DNA from: Gracilaria gracilis
Taxonomy: Eukaryota > Rhodophyta > Florideophyceae > Gracilariales > Gracilariaceae
Direction: 5' to 3'
Assembly (NCBI GenBank): GCA_030374805.1
Contig: JARGSG010000190.1
Coordinates: 310,001-374,000 of the forward strand
DNA length: 64,000 bases
This document shows, in pieces, positions 54,376-64,000 of this stretch. Each line of letters starts with the position of its first letter. Positions within the stretch are counted from its first letter, which is position 1. The notes under the pieces were generated by a model. The model was not told the origin of the DNA, did not search any database, and saw only the letters and a program-made list of their open reading frames with translations. Made by a program: the position numbers and the translations under genes.

Positions 54376-54915
54376 TGTCGTATGGACTTCTGACATATAA
54401 GGGTTATCAACTGGCACGAGCGTGCGATATGAGCCCGAGGGAGTGTTATTTTCCCAAGGCGGAGCCGAGGGAAAATAAACATCCCGAGGGCTCATATCGC
54501 GCTCGAGTGCCACGTTGATAACGTGTTTGTCGTCGTCCTCTTTCTCGGGGAAAATACCGAAATGTGAGAGCTGTATAATGGTCGTGCTCACGTGAGAGTA
54601 ACGGAAATCTTACACTGGGCACGTAAGGGAAAATATCGATATCTTCCCGTCCGTAACGATATTTCCCTGAGAACCAGGCGACAAGTTAGAGGAGTCCATC
54701 CCTTACACAGTGTGGAGAGAGTCTTCTCACAAGAAACATACAATCGGCACCGGGATCTACCCCTCGCTCCTGTCAGCTCGTGGGGTATTGGCGCCGGTTT
54801 ATATAGGCTACTATGCGACCTTTCGGTTACTAAGGTGACGTACAACTACGTACTCGGAGCTCATACGGGCTAGCATCTACTCTTCTGTCAGAGCTAAAGT
54901 AGTACGTAATTCACA
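54376..54915 (-). repeat. 3' LTR of the copia element with a nested insertion
   Basis: In element orientation it starts TGTGAATTACGTACTAC (at 54915) and ends at 54376. A 283-288 bp insertion at about 54397-54684 separates TGTCGTATGGACTTCTGACA from GTTAGAGGAG, which are contiguous in the other LTR. Confidence 0.88.
54397..54684. mobile_element. Foldback/MITE-like insertion in the copia 3' LTR
   Basis: The block is absent from the 5' LTR. The flanking GACAT (54392-54396) and GACAA (54680-54684) may be a mutated 5-bp duplication. It contains a long imperfect hairpin at 54403-54522: GTTATCAAC...GGCAC...GATATGAGCCC pairs with GGGCTCATATC...GTGCC...GTTGATAAC, arms of about 38 nt. A second short hairpin around AGGGAAAATATCG lies at about 54627-54667. 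No coding content. Confidence 0.7.
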
Positions 54916-54926
54916 CCCCCCCCGTC
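54916..54926 (-). other. Polypurine tract of the copia element
   Basis: On the - strand GACGGGGGGGG immediately precedes the TGTGAATTACG start of the 3' LTR. It is the expected plus-strand primer site. Confidence 0.8.
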
Positions 54927-54948
54927 GCATTAGTTTCCTAGGAACATA

Positions 54949-56596
54949 TCACTTCCAAGTTTTGGAGTCGTGAGATATACCCTTGAATTCATCAAGTTTC
55001 CCATGGCCGTCCCTGAAAAGTCGGTTGATGCTCTCGGAATGGTTGATACTGCGTTTCGTAAGAGCGTCGGCCATGTTTATGGTGCCTGGTATCCATGTAA
55101 TCATGTCTAGTTCCCTTAACTCGAAGGCATCACGCACCATCGTTACCGCTTTGCGCAAGTGAAATTCGAGGCACTCATGCAGCGTCGTAATTGTATCGAA
55201 GAGAGCCTTCGAATCGACCATGATGTGATGCGGGACTGCGATATGCGGGAATATGTTCTTCATCGATTCCTTCATGTCGAATCCCCTGTCTTCCGCTTCT
55301 GTACAGGCAAGTATATCTGCATTAAACTAGGAGTAGGTTACTCTACGCTGTTTCGTGCTGCACCAGTACAATGGATGAAACAGAGCTTCGTCATCAAATG
55401 CCGTTGTTAGGTGTAATCGGCAGAGTACACCAGTCTGCCCGTACACTTGAGCATTCGTTCCATATGAAGCGTCTGACATGCTGATTAGCTCAGCGTCTGT
55501 CACGGCGACTGGATGGACATACCTGATGACTGGCGAAAGCTGCCGGATCTCTTGGAGCATAGCGTTGGCGTCAACTAGGTGCTTCACTCGTAGGTCCCCA
55601 AGTTCTTGCTGCATGGAAAAGATGTGACATACGATGCCTGCGGCATCACGGCGGATCCCAAATACATCAAGGTTCCTGCTAGCGAGCGATACTGATTGGT
55701 TTAATCATCCGTAACCTTCTCTTCTCGTTGCCTTCTCCGTGAGCGTGAGAGCTCGATTGGAATTAGGCGGTTCATGTAGGGGATCATCGAGAGTGTGACG
55801 TTGTGATCTTCATGATGTGTATACCGCATCCTTCGGAGCTCAATTTCGACTCGATTCGAATATTTCGGACCTTGAATTCTGCCTCCAGGTCCTTCATGAA
55901 TGCAGCGATACGTCTCTTATGCCCCGCCACAAGTAGGTCGTCTACTATTTTGGCGATGGCGAGAGTGATACGTCCGTCGGTCTCTTGTTCGAGAAATAGC
56001 TGGTTAATTCCATCAACGCGTTCAAGTTGCATCTTGCCGAGCATCCATGTCTCGATCCTCTTTGCCCATTGCCTGCCTGCCTCAACGATCACGTACGGCA
56101 GCTTGGTCAATTTCCATAGGATTCCCCTACCTTTCCTGAACTCTGGGGCTGGCTTTACATATATGTCCCGGAGTATCGGTCCACTTTGTAGGAATGCGCC
56201 CTTGATGTCTGCAACCCCAAGGCTAAATCCAAGGCACAGTGAGATGCTGATCAACATTCTTAAGATGACCATATCGGCATTGGAGCAATCCTTTCTAATG
56301 TCATCTCTCAAATAATCTCGATTGCCGTGTGTCACAAGGCGTGCTTTGAGTGTCCTCAGATCATCCTCATCCTGTTTGATCTTATATAAGGTGTGCAAGG
56401 ATAGTACGGTGGCGTTCCGAGGGACTTCTGCATCGAAGACTTCAACGTATGAGCCTATCCAATTATCCTGGTGCTCCTTCTCTGTAGCCTTCTTCAATAT
56501 CCAGGGAGGTGCAAACTGTACTTCGCGGGATGTGACTTGTCTAGCGCCGATCACACGCTGCATGTTCTCCAGCACCCGTTGTTCGTCCGACTCCAT
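54949..56596 (-). pseudogene. pol: copia pol, reverse transcriptase and RNase H
   Basis: The RT block (56596-55784) shows VADIKGAFLQSG (catalytic Asp), GILWKLTKLPYVIVEAGRQW and AKIVDDLLVAGHKRR (the VDD box of copia RT). After breaks near 55700, RNase H appears in two parts: SMSDASYGTNAQVYGQTG (55614-55327) and MVDSKALFDTITTLHE, then GTINMADALTKRS (55275-54949). These are typical Ty1/copia C-terminal RNase H motifs. At least two interruptions separate the blocks. The active-site acids are present, so decay is fairly recent. Confidence 0.85.
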
Positions 56597-58230
56597 TTAA
56601 CACGTTGTCGGTAGCTCGGGGGTTTGTAGGAGATTATCCGTGTAAACACCCATATCTTTATATACGCGTTCTCGTTCAGCAGCGTTGAATGTCATGAGTG
56701 ATGCAGCGACTTCTCCACTCGAGTTGTCACTGGTGCTCTCGTCTGAGCTGAGCGTTAAGTCGATGTAGCCCTCCATCAATCCTTCTCCCAGTTTACGCGC
56801 GAGCTCGGAGTTTGGGCGTAAACGTATATCTTCGTAGGCGATACGTGATATATGTCCTCTTGGTGAGCGACGCACCTCGACTAAGCGCTGATGGGTTCGG
56901 ACGACGACTACAGGGCGCCACTCGTCTGGTTCGTTGTTCGCCGTTGTGCGGTAGAAGTATAGCACTTCATCTCCGGCTTTTATAGTTGTTTGTGAGAGCT
57001 TCGAATGGACGCGCGCTTTCAGCACACGCTATAGGGTCGCGTAGCGGCTTGGTCCGTATGAGCCTTGAGCAGGTCTTCGGTGACCATTCGTCGAGAAGCG
57101 CTTAAGATAGAAGGGGCATACCCTTTTGCCAATTCGAAAGAGTTCATGATTTTGGATCCGGTGAAACAATTTGAGAGAAAGATCGCTGTGACAGTATCGT
57201 CCTGTCAGTACTCGATGTATTCTCGAGGTGAAGTTTTTCCAATATGCGTTTTACGACGCCATTCTTTCGCTCCAAGACTCCTGTCTTGTTGTGTCTCCTG
57301 ACAGGTCGTGATTTGAATCTTATATTCCTCCCACAGAGAAATCTCTTGACTTCTCGGCAGTTAAATTCATCGTCCGCTGACAGAGCTACAGGAGCTCTGT
57401 GTCTGTTTATCCATTCGATCTCTCTTACGGACACCATGCTTTTTGCCTCTCTGTCAGATATGATGGTCGCTTCGGAGTAGCCTGTTCCGCAGTCCACCAC
57501 ATGTAGGACAGTGTATTTCGTCGATCTTATCACGCAGAACATGAAGTCAACCTGAATCTCGACGTTGAAGGCTTGATTCACGTGTGTTATGAAGATTTTC
57601 TTCGACGGCGCCGGCAATCCTGATTGAGCACATATCGTGCAATTGTCACTAATGAGTCTAACTTCCTTCTCCAGGTCATCAGAACTACATCCAGCCCTAT
57701 GACACAGGGCGATAATTTCGTCCGGATGTGCATGAGTAATACGGTGCAACCTTTTAGCTAACGTTCTGGGCTGGTTGCTCCTCCCAACGGACGTCAGCAA
57801 CGAACTCACCGTCGGCGTAATCAGGACATGTGCTCTCGCGTTATAAATGGACGTAGAACTTATGCAAAGTTCGAGAACTCGAGGTTTTCTGTCAATCTTC
57901 CGATCGATAGTGATAGTCGATGGTCGAGAGGAGAAGTGCGTTATGCTGTGTTGTTGGATATCCAACCAGATGGTCAGCGGCGAATCGTCGCAAAATAAAT
58001 CGTAAGTTAGCTCGACCCTCTGATTGAGCGTATCTTGTACGATCAATGTCCAAGAACATGCAATGGACTTAGCATTTTCACATTCGTACCCCCAACCTCT
58101 ACGATAATGTGATCTCGGTTTCTCCGGTTCGAAGACAATATCAAATGCTTCACACAGGCGCATGGCCGAGGCAATACCACCTGAGGAGATCAGGCTGCCT
58201 TCGTCAAGGATGGGATTTGGGTCTAACCCA
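56597..58230 (-). pseudogene. pol: copia pol, protease and integrase
   Basis: The protease begins near 58215 with NPILDEGSLISSGG, where DEGS stands for the usual DT/SG. Integrase follows: zinc-binding HRITHAHPDEI...NCTIC, core with EIQVDFMF (Asp), ALSADDEFNCREV (Asp) and GVLERKNGVVKR (Glu). The first long ORF ends at 57144. The C-terminal integrase/linker domain is a separate ORF (57025-56597) with GDEVLYFYRTTANN, PVVVVRTHQRLVEVRR and IAYEDIRLRP, resembling an SH3-like tail. A frameshift around 57050-57140 disconnects them. Confidence 0.8.
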
Positions 58231-59275
58231 GAATCCCTTAACGAAAAAACGGCTTAGCTCCATCTTTTCGATGATTCGAGCTACGCGGGAATTCTTTGTT
58301 GTAGGCGCCCTTCTTGTCCCATTTTTGGTTGCTGTCTGGTTTGGAATACGGAGTCACGATCTTATCCTTCTCATTATCTTCGTCATGTTTTCGATAGAAG
58401 TCACGCTTGCGTTTCTTGCCTTTCTTCAGTTCCTTGTTGGAATTCAAGTATGACTTGGAGGTGGTGTCAGGTTTCTGTTCGTCACAGGGAATACTTTGGA
58501 GATCCTTCTCTTCCAATCCAGCCTCTTCGAGAGCCCTTATAGCGCCTTGGAAGCCGATACAATGGCGCTCATCACTCGAACCGTGTGCTTTCTCGCGCTG
58601 CTTCATCGCGGCTTTCATGGCATTGATAGAATCGATTCCCTTGTGCTTCACATTATGGTCAGATGCTTCAGATATGAATGCTTCTAAAGTCTGTTGAATG
58701 GTTCTAAACCGCGATATATTCATCTGTATGGTTTCTGAACCGTCCGTATCTTTGTTCTTGATAGACACCACCAAGTTACTAATGATTTTGTTTATCGTCT
58801 GTGAAGACAGACCACCGTTAAGCATCAATATGATGCCAAAGTTCTGACTGTCGCTGGAGTCTTTTTCAGCGTTCGTCAGGTTTAATTAGGAGAGTGCTGG
58901 TCCTGCAAAGCGGTTGATAAATTCCGCAATCGGTTCTCCTGATTTACGCTTGCATGCATTTATAGCTTGGTACAGACGTACGACTCGGCGAAGACGGCCT
59001 ACGGCTGAATCGTTCGCAACTAGATTGACAATCTGTTTGATAACGGATATGTGGTCAATCTTTTCCTCGTCATTTTGAGGAGTGAGGATTAATTCACCTG
59101 TACGAACTGCCTTCTTGACCACTTCTTTCTTTGTGAACTCGAGGGAACGGGGATAGAGTCATTCCCATCGTTGCGGCTGCACCTTTTGGCCGGAAATCTC
59201 AGCCTGCCGCGCAGGCCTTAAGATTCTCTGCCCAGTCGAAGATCGTTTCGCGCCATTGTAGCTTATCCGTATCGG
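58231..59275 (-). pseudogene. gag: copia gag
   Basis: Three blocks are seen. DKLQWRETIFDWAENLKACA (about 59255-59195) is the N-terminal part. 59122-58886 contains ISVIKQIVNLVANDSAVGRL and LYQAINACKRKSGEPIAEFI, typical of the UBN2/retrotran_gag capsid helices. 58828-58238 is a Lys/Asp-rich C-terminal region with KGKKRKRDFYRKHDED. No CCHC knuckle was recognised. Stops and frameshifts separate the blocks. Confidence 0.7.
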
Positions 59276-59323
59276 TGCGGAGCTTCGGTGGTATGAGTAT
59301 GTTGCTTGGGGAGAGACTCTCCC

Positions 59324-59336
59324 CTGGGCCCATAAC
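59324..59336 (-). other. Primer-binding site matching initiator tRNA-Met anticodon arm
   Basis: Directly after the 5' LTR the element reads GTTATGGGCCCAG. Its complement CTGGGCCCATAAC is the anticodon stem-loop of eukaryotic initiator tRNA-Met. Drosophila copia is known to prime with a 5' half of this tRNA cut in the anticodon loop, so half-tRNA priming is predicted here. Confidence 0.8.
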
Positions 59337-59588
59337 TGTCGTATGGACTTCTGACATGTTAGAGAAGTTCATCGCTTACGCAGTGTGGAGAGAGTCTTCT
59401 CACAAGAAACATACAATCGGCACAGGAATCTACCCCTCGCTCCTCTCAGCTCGTGGGGTATTGGCGCCGGTTTATATAGGCTACTATGCGACCTTTCGGT
59501 TACTAAGGTGACGTACAACTACGTACTCGGAGCTTATACGGGCTAGCATCCCCTCGTCTGTCAGATATAAAGTAGTACGTAATTTACA
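59337..59588 (-). repeat. 5' LTR of the copia element (252 bp)
   Basis: The intact LTR in element orientation runs from 59588 (TGTAAATTACGTACTAC) to 59337 (...GACA). It includes a TATA box (TATATAAA on the - strand, 59471-59478), which probably drives the element's transcript toward lower coordinates. Confidence 0.9.
59471..59478 (-). promoter_or_regulatory. TATA box in the copia 5' LTR
   Basis: TATATAAA on the - strand within the 5' LTR, conserved in the 3' LTR, in the correct orientation and upstream of the PBS and gag. Confidence 0.6.
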
Positions 59589-59593
59589 ACAGT
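59589..59593. repeat. Target site duplication ACAGT, right copy
   Basis: Identical to 54371-54375 and directly adjacent to the LTR end. Confidence 0.9.
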
Positions 59594-60650
59594 ACTAACA
59601 TGTAGCCTTCTCTCCTAAAGAACGCTAAAAACTTTAACGGCCATTCCTTAATCATTCCTATCATTGTTTTGTCTTTTCTTTCCCGGTGTGTCGGGAGCTC
59701 GTTCATCGCGATTCGCGACCATAACGCGCTCGTGTTTGCGCCCATCGTGGCACTGCTACAGAAACACTGCGGATGACGGTTCTGCCGTTCACGCGAGGTC
59801 GGCGTGTTATTTCGAAGGAGAGTTTGCGGGTGGCGGTGCTTCTACGCGTCGTAGGCGGCTCTCTGGTTAGAAAGAGGATGCAACGGCTCGTCAATCAAAG
59901 ATTAAGTTGGCACCGTTCGGCGTATCATTCAATCTCTTTGTTCGGGAAAATGTATTCAACTGATCCAGCATCCTAATGTTACACCAAAGTGCGATAAACA
60001 AGCACCTCTGAGTTATCACGTCCGCCTAAGTTCGCTGAAGAGCTGCGCCGTGCTTGAAAATCTGGCTGTCTATGATGCTTCCGTTGACCACAATCTCCTC
60101 TGCAACACAGCCATATGGGCAAGGGCTCACTCAGTCTCTTCTACATGTACCAATACAGAAAGATCTACAGGGAGCGACACGAAAGTGCTCAATAGCTTTC
60201 GTTGCAAGAGTATCCACCAACGGCAATCAAATTGTGGACCATATTACCTGCCATAGGAACCGCGGAATTTGACTAATCCCTGCTACAAAAACTGCAACAA
60301 TGGCTTTTACATAGGTTGTACTACAGTAGCCTGCAACCCACCGAGAACCTTCCTGAGTGAGTGACTACGTAAGAAGTCACGGACTTTGGATGGCTGACAA
60401 GAACTATTAGGTAGTTCTGGTAGCCACTGTCAATTTTTGCTTAGTGTCTGCACGTAGGCCCGCGCGCACAAGAGCTGCATGGTGCGCTACTGGCGCGCCG
60501 CACACTTTTCCCCCGTCTTTGTCTGAACGGCGCCGCTGCCAGTCACTTCGATTCAAAAACAGCTGTAAGCTTCCGGCGCAGCGCGCTACGCACTCCTAGC
60601 CAGCATATGGCACGTTAACCGACTGTATCAAGAGATTTGTGTTCCGGCGC
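59594..60650. other. Intergenic stretch, no supported gene
   Basis: Small ORFs (for example 59664-59870 and 60050-60256) show no recognisable domain. No repeats were seen. Confidence 0.45.
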
Positions 60651-60659
60651 CCTCATAGG

Positions 60660-61920
60660 GTGCCCGCCACAAGGTCAGGGCGGCGGCGTTGCTGCCACCG
60701 CACGTCGCTACGAAGCATCGCTCCCCCCGTCGCCCCCAACAGCTGCTTGTTTGCTCTCCGGCGCGCCAACGCTCCTCCCCACCAACAACCACAACTTTCT
60801 CCGGTGCTCCTGAGCGGCGCAAGAGTGAGGCCTTGCAGCTCCCAACCACTGCATGTGCGTTTGCTGCTGGCTCGCGATGCCCGCGTGCCCCAGCCGCCCC
60901 AAACCTCGCCCCATTTGCTCTCCAGCAGGGCTGCGCCCCTCCCACACAACCATCACTACCCTCCCCGGCTGCTTCTGTGCGGCGCAATGCCACCGCCCGG
61001 CCGCCTCTAATTGCTGCCTGTGGGTCCGCTGTTGGGGAGTGGTTCCCACAGGCCCCCGTCCATCCACGATCAGGAGCTTCTGGAGCTGTTCCTGCCGCCG
61101 GGCACCTACGCACCCGCTGCCGCTCGCGCTGGATGCCCGCACTCCCCACCATTGGCAACTCGTTGGTCGTGGAGGTGGTGCTGCCGCCAGGTGCCCATAC
61201 CCTCTCCCCACCCACAATTTCTGCTTATGCCTCTGCTGCTGCCACCGGCCGCCCCCATTCATCCCCCGTGCCGCCGTCAACCGCTGTTTTCCTCGTTGCT
61301 GCTGTGGCACGAGTCCGCCCGGCTCGCCCCCCTCAAGCGTTGGTTCTCCCTCTACTGCTGTTTCGGGGTGCGCGCATTCCTAGTCGCCCCTTACCCGCTG
61401 CTTCTGGAATGGCTGCTGCGGCCAGGCGCTGGCCTGCTCCGGTGCCTATAAACGGTGCTTTTGCAGTTCTTGCTCGCGCTCGATGCCCCACGCCCGCCGC
61501 CTCCAATCGCTGCTTGTGCTCTTGTTGCTGCCGCTGGGCGCCCGAGTCCGCCCGCCCTGCAGCACGAGGCGCTCTCTTCCCTGTTGTTCCTGTTGCGCGA
61601 GCACGTGCCACCCCTGCACCTCCAACCATTGCTTCTGCCGCTGTTGCTGTCGCACGGTGCGCGCGTCCCCGGGCGCTCCTCATCCGCTGCTTCTCAAGTG
61701 GCTGCCACGGCCGGAGCCTTCCACCCCCCCGCCCCCCATAACTGCTGCTTGTGCTGCTGCTTGTGCCACTGCAGCTCGGGTGTCCAACCCCCCTCGCGGC
61801 CCCCAACCGCTGCTTCTGCCAGTGCTGCTGACCCCTGGTGTATGCTCCCCCTCCCCGCTACGCCCAACCGCTGCTCATGCCGCTGCTCATGCCGCCGAGT
61901 GCGCTGGTTTACCTGTGCGA
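60660..61920. repeat. GC-rich degenerate minisatellite, unit about 65-75 bp
   Basis: Variants of CCCCAACCGCTGCTT(G/C)TG, then GCTGCTG, then CGC..G.GCGCGCC..CC, recur through the block, for example at about 60842, 61497, 61618 and 61800. Several + strand frames stay open (the longest 61 kb ORF is 350 codons) and yield Ala/Pro/Arg/Ser repeats; these are by-products of the repeat, not a convincing gene. Repeats are poorly conserved, so the array is old. Confidence 0.65.
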
Positions 61921-62230
61921 CGCCGATTGCCTTGGCGGCGGCGCCCCCGTGGCAATCAACGTGCCCACGGGCTGACGGCCGCCCATGGCGAGAACAAGAG
62001 CGCATCACTGTTGCTTTATAATTGTAGGCAAGAAGGAGGATTAGGGCCACATAACTACTGCGACGCGCTTCTGCATGGCTCGCGTAGTTGGATCAGTGCA
62101 CAGCGACGTGCTTTTCGACGTTCCCTATGTTCCCTTCTCTTCTTATTCTTCCTCAGCCTCTTTGTGATTTTCTTCTTCTCCAATTCTGACTTTCCCTCCG
62201 TGTCCATCTTCTGGAAGTTGTTTTCGTAGT

Positions 62231-62626
62231 CTACATATGTAATGAATTCCTTTTGTACCAAAATTTCCTACGACTGGGACATTTGTCACTTGGTTTTCTG
62301 GCGTTCAAGCGTTGATGCTCCTGAACAGCCTCCATCTGTTCTCGATGAGAATTTTCATACCGGCCGGGTAGTCGCGATGAATTTTGCTCGTTTAACCTCA
62401 TCCATTTGCCCAAACACAAACCATGGAAAACGTGTGAGCAATTAGTAACTTCAACCAAACCCTCCAAATCGTCCAAACAGATTGAAAATTCTCTTGGTTG
62501 GCTACGACGACGACATGTAGACAAACAGCCTTCGCTCATCGCCGACACCCAGAGAACCGACAAAACGCAACAGCCGTAATCCTCGTTGTGATAATTGACT
62601 TCTCTTGGAGAATCGACTTCGGTCAT
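62231..62626 (-). pseudogene. RING-H2 finger relic
   Basis: The 131-aa ORF from ATG 62626 contains FSICLDDL...VTNCSHVFHGLCLGKWM, a clear half of a RING-H2 (C3H2C3) E3 ubiquitin ligase finger. The first zinc-binding Cys is Phe (FSIC for CSIC), and the last pair reads CPSR instead of CPxC, after an unusually long 45-residue spacer. Two ligands are lost, so zinc binding and ligase function are doubtful. It is either a decayed gene or a mis-assembled exon. Confidence 0.5.
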
Positions 62627-62886
62627 GAAACGCTGAGGAAGTGCCGCATACTTTTTGTGATCATACAGGAAAAGCTTCCACCATCTAAAACGTGCATGTC
62701 TTAAACAAAATAATTTGGGTTTTAATTGGATAGTTTTTTCCAGCCATATTTACTGCTTGGCTCAACTCTGACAGTTTTTTTGTACCTGCACAACTCCATA
62801 AAGGCTCATGAGCTTCCTTCTCGGTCCGTTCTTATCACAGTAGGCCCAAAACCTGCCTTGGGTGGCCTCATTGATCAGCGCGTGCG

Positions 62887-63505
62887 AAGCGACAGCGACA
62901 CGGATGCACCTGACGAGCCGGTGCTTCTCCGCGTGCGCAGCATTGAGGGAATGTCGGGAGTAGGTTTTTCCGCTCCTGCTCTCCAACGTCGCTGTGTAAA
63001 GTTGGTCATTGAGGACGGCTCGTCCCCTTCAGTGGCCTTGTTTCCAATACGCGGAAATGCACTGGACGAGCCAATGCATCTGCGCATGCGAAGCGACAGA
63101 GACACAGATGCACCGGACAAGCCGGTGCTTCTCCGCGTGCGCAGGGTTGAGGGAATGTTGGGAGCAGGCTCGTTCGCTCCTGCTCTCCTTCGCCGCTGTG
63201 TGGAGTTGGTCATTGAAGACATCTCGCCTGCTTCAGTGGCCTTGTTTCCAATGCGCGGAAATGCACCAAACGAGCCAATGCATCTGCGCATGCAAAGCGA
63301 CAGAGATACGGATGCACCGGACAAGCCGGTGCTTCTCCGCGTGCGCAGCGTTGAGGGAGTGTCGGGAGCAGGCTTGTCCGCCACTGCTCTCCTTCGTCGC
63401 CGTGTGGGCTTGGTCATTGAAGACGGCTCGCCCGCTTCAGTGGCCTTGTTTCGACTGCGCAGAGATGTACCCGACAAGCCACTGCGTCTGCGCGAGGGCA
63501 GCATG
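62887..63505 (+). repeat. 204-bp tandem repeat, three copies, coding-like
   Basis: Copies start at 62887, 63091 and 63295 with AAGCGACA and share long blocks such as GGATGCAC...CGGTGCTTCTCCGCGTGCGCAG. As 204 is divisible by three, the + frame stays open from 62726 to 63532 and encodes a 68-residue repeat (DTDAPDKPVLLRVRS, LVIED, SVALFPMRGN, PMHLRM). The frame has no ATG before about 62951 and other frames are open too, so a gene is possible but unproven. Confidence 0.65.
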
Positions 63506-63539
63506 ACCGTTGCGGATGCTACTGACAAGTAACATGCGA

Positions 63540-64000
63540 TCCGGCCTTAACATGCTGTATCCGGAGTGACCTGCTGGGGTCTTTCGCGCTGTTGTCGGCA
63601 GTTTCTCACTAACGCCTTTGTTTTGTGCGAAGATGCACATGGCGATACGGAGCGTCTGTAGCTGTATATAATATTAGAATGTTTATCGAACGGACTGGTC
63701 AACTCGCGCTTCACAAACATTCTCTTGCTGAGGCTAACGATAAATTTATCACAGTTGTCGCCCCTTCACACCAAGTTTCGTTCCCCACGAACAAATCTTA
63801 GCAATGCACTCATTGAGGCTTTTTCTTTCGTAAACAATTTGAGTTTTTTCACGTTAGCAATTCCACATTCCCACGACTTATCATTTCCTTCCTTGCTCAA
63901 CGACCAAGTCAGAGGTCCGTGCTCGTAGAGAAACTGGACAAGATCTTTGATTCTGGAGAACGCTGCCTTTTGCCCGCTCCTGTTCCAATACTTATCACTG
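63540..64000. other. Window end, no gene seen
   Basis: AT-rich DNA with short ORFs only. Nothing supported up to the edge. Confidence 0.4.

Larger units (their letters stand above)
54376..59588 (-). mobile_element. Complete Ty1/copia LTR retrotransposon on the - strand
   Basis: The LTRs at 54376-54915 (with an insertion) and 59337-59588 are about 93% identical over their shared 252 bp. They are flanked by the perfect 5-bp duplication ACAGT and begin TG and end CA in the element's orientation. Internal order on the - strand is gag, protease, integrase, reverse transcriptase, RNase H, the Ty1/copia order. A primer-binding site and a polypurine tract sit at the correct places. The coding region is split by several frameshifts and stops, so the copy is defective though structurally complete. 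Confidence 0.92.

Noticed and set aside
60689..61741. 350-codon ORF as a Pro/Ala-rich gene
   Set aside because: It follows a degenerate minisatellite; several frames on both strands are equally open and no start context or domain exists.

Overview
The window is nuclear DNA from a eukaryote whose genome is dominated by transposable elements. No operons, Shine-Dalgarno sites or CRISPR arrays were seen. The few host-like genes are long single-exon ORFs: a type II membrane glycosyltransferase, a metalloprotease, a heparinase-like polysaccharide lyase, a RanGAP-like leucine-rich-repeat protein and an acyl-CoA synthetase. One transposase gene contains a convincing 43-nt GT-AG intron. Intron-poor genes, polysaccharide-active enzymes and many Ty3/gypsy and Ty1/copia elements would fit a florideophyte red alga. 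That assignment is a low-confidence guess from gene content only.

Layout. 0-3.5 kb: glycosyltransferase (+) and metalloprotease (-). 3.5-8.2 kb: no gene, but a tandem tRNA-derived SINE-like repeat. 8.2-19.8 kb: a decayed Ty3/gypsy chromovirus with both LTRs (about 500 bp), gag, pol with a chromodomain, an antisense coding stretch between pol and the 3' LTR, a solo LTR nested in the 5' LTR and a small hairpin-bearing insertion in integrase. 20.2-21 kb: GC-rich minisatellite. 21.8-26.9 kb: an EnSpm/CACTA-type tnp2 transposase gene (-) with a divergent accessory ORF (+). 27-30 kb: a GC-rich island with head-to-head pseudogenes (RanGAP-like -, malonyl-CoA/acyl-CoA synthetase +, partly duplicated). 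30.8-35 kb: a membrane protein and a heparinase-like lyase, both broken. 35.8-40.7 kb: an intact pogo-type transposase, a dead Tc1/mariner transposase and a MITE with 26-bp perfect terminal inverted repeats.

41.5-46.4 kb: remnants of a second gypsy gag-protease, followed directly by the most unusual gene here. It has an amino-methyltransferase domain (DPPYN) and a SET domain that appear to form one protein split by a single-base frameshift. 46.5-53.2 kb: a probable DNA transposon with two convergent genes, a zinc-finger Plavaka/CACTA-like transposase (-) and a purine-rich multi-exon gene (+). Its + strand is purine-rich throughout, regardless of gene direction. 54.4-59.6 kb: a complete Ty1/copia element on the - strand with a perfect 5-bp target duplication (ACAGT), about 252-bp LTRs, a polypurine tract and a primer-binding site matching the anticodon arm of initiator tRNA-Met. 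60.6-64 kb: a GC-rich minisatellite, a RING-H2 relic and a 204-bp tandem repeat with coding character.

Most coding regions are broken by frameshifts or stops, so much of the window is a record of transposition and decay. The intact or nearly intact reading frames are the glycosyltransferase, the metalloprotease, tnp2, the pogo transposase and the methyltransferase-SET gene.
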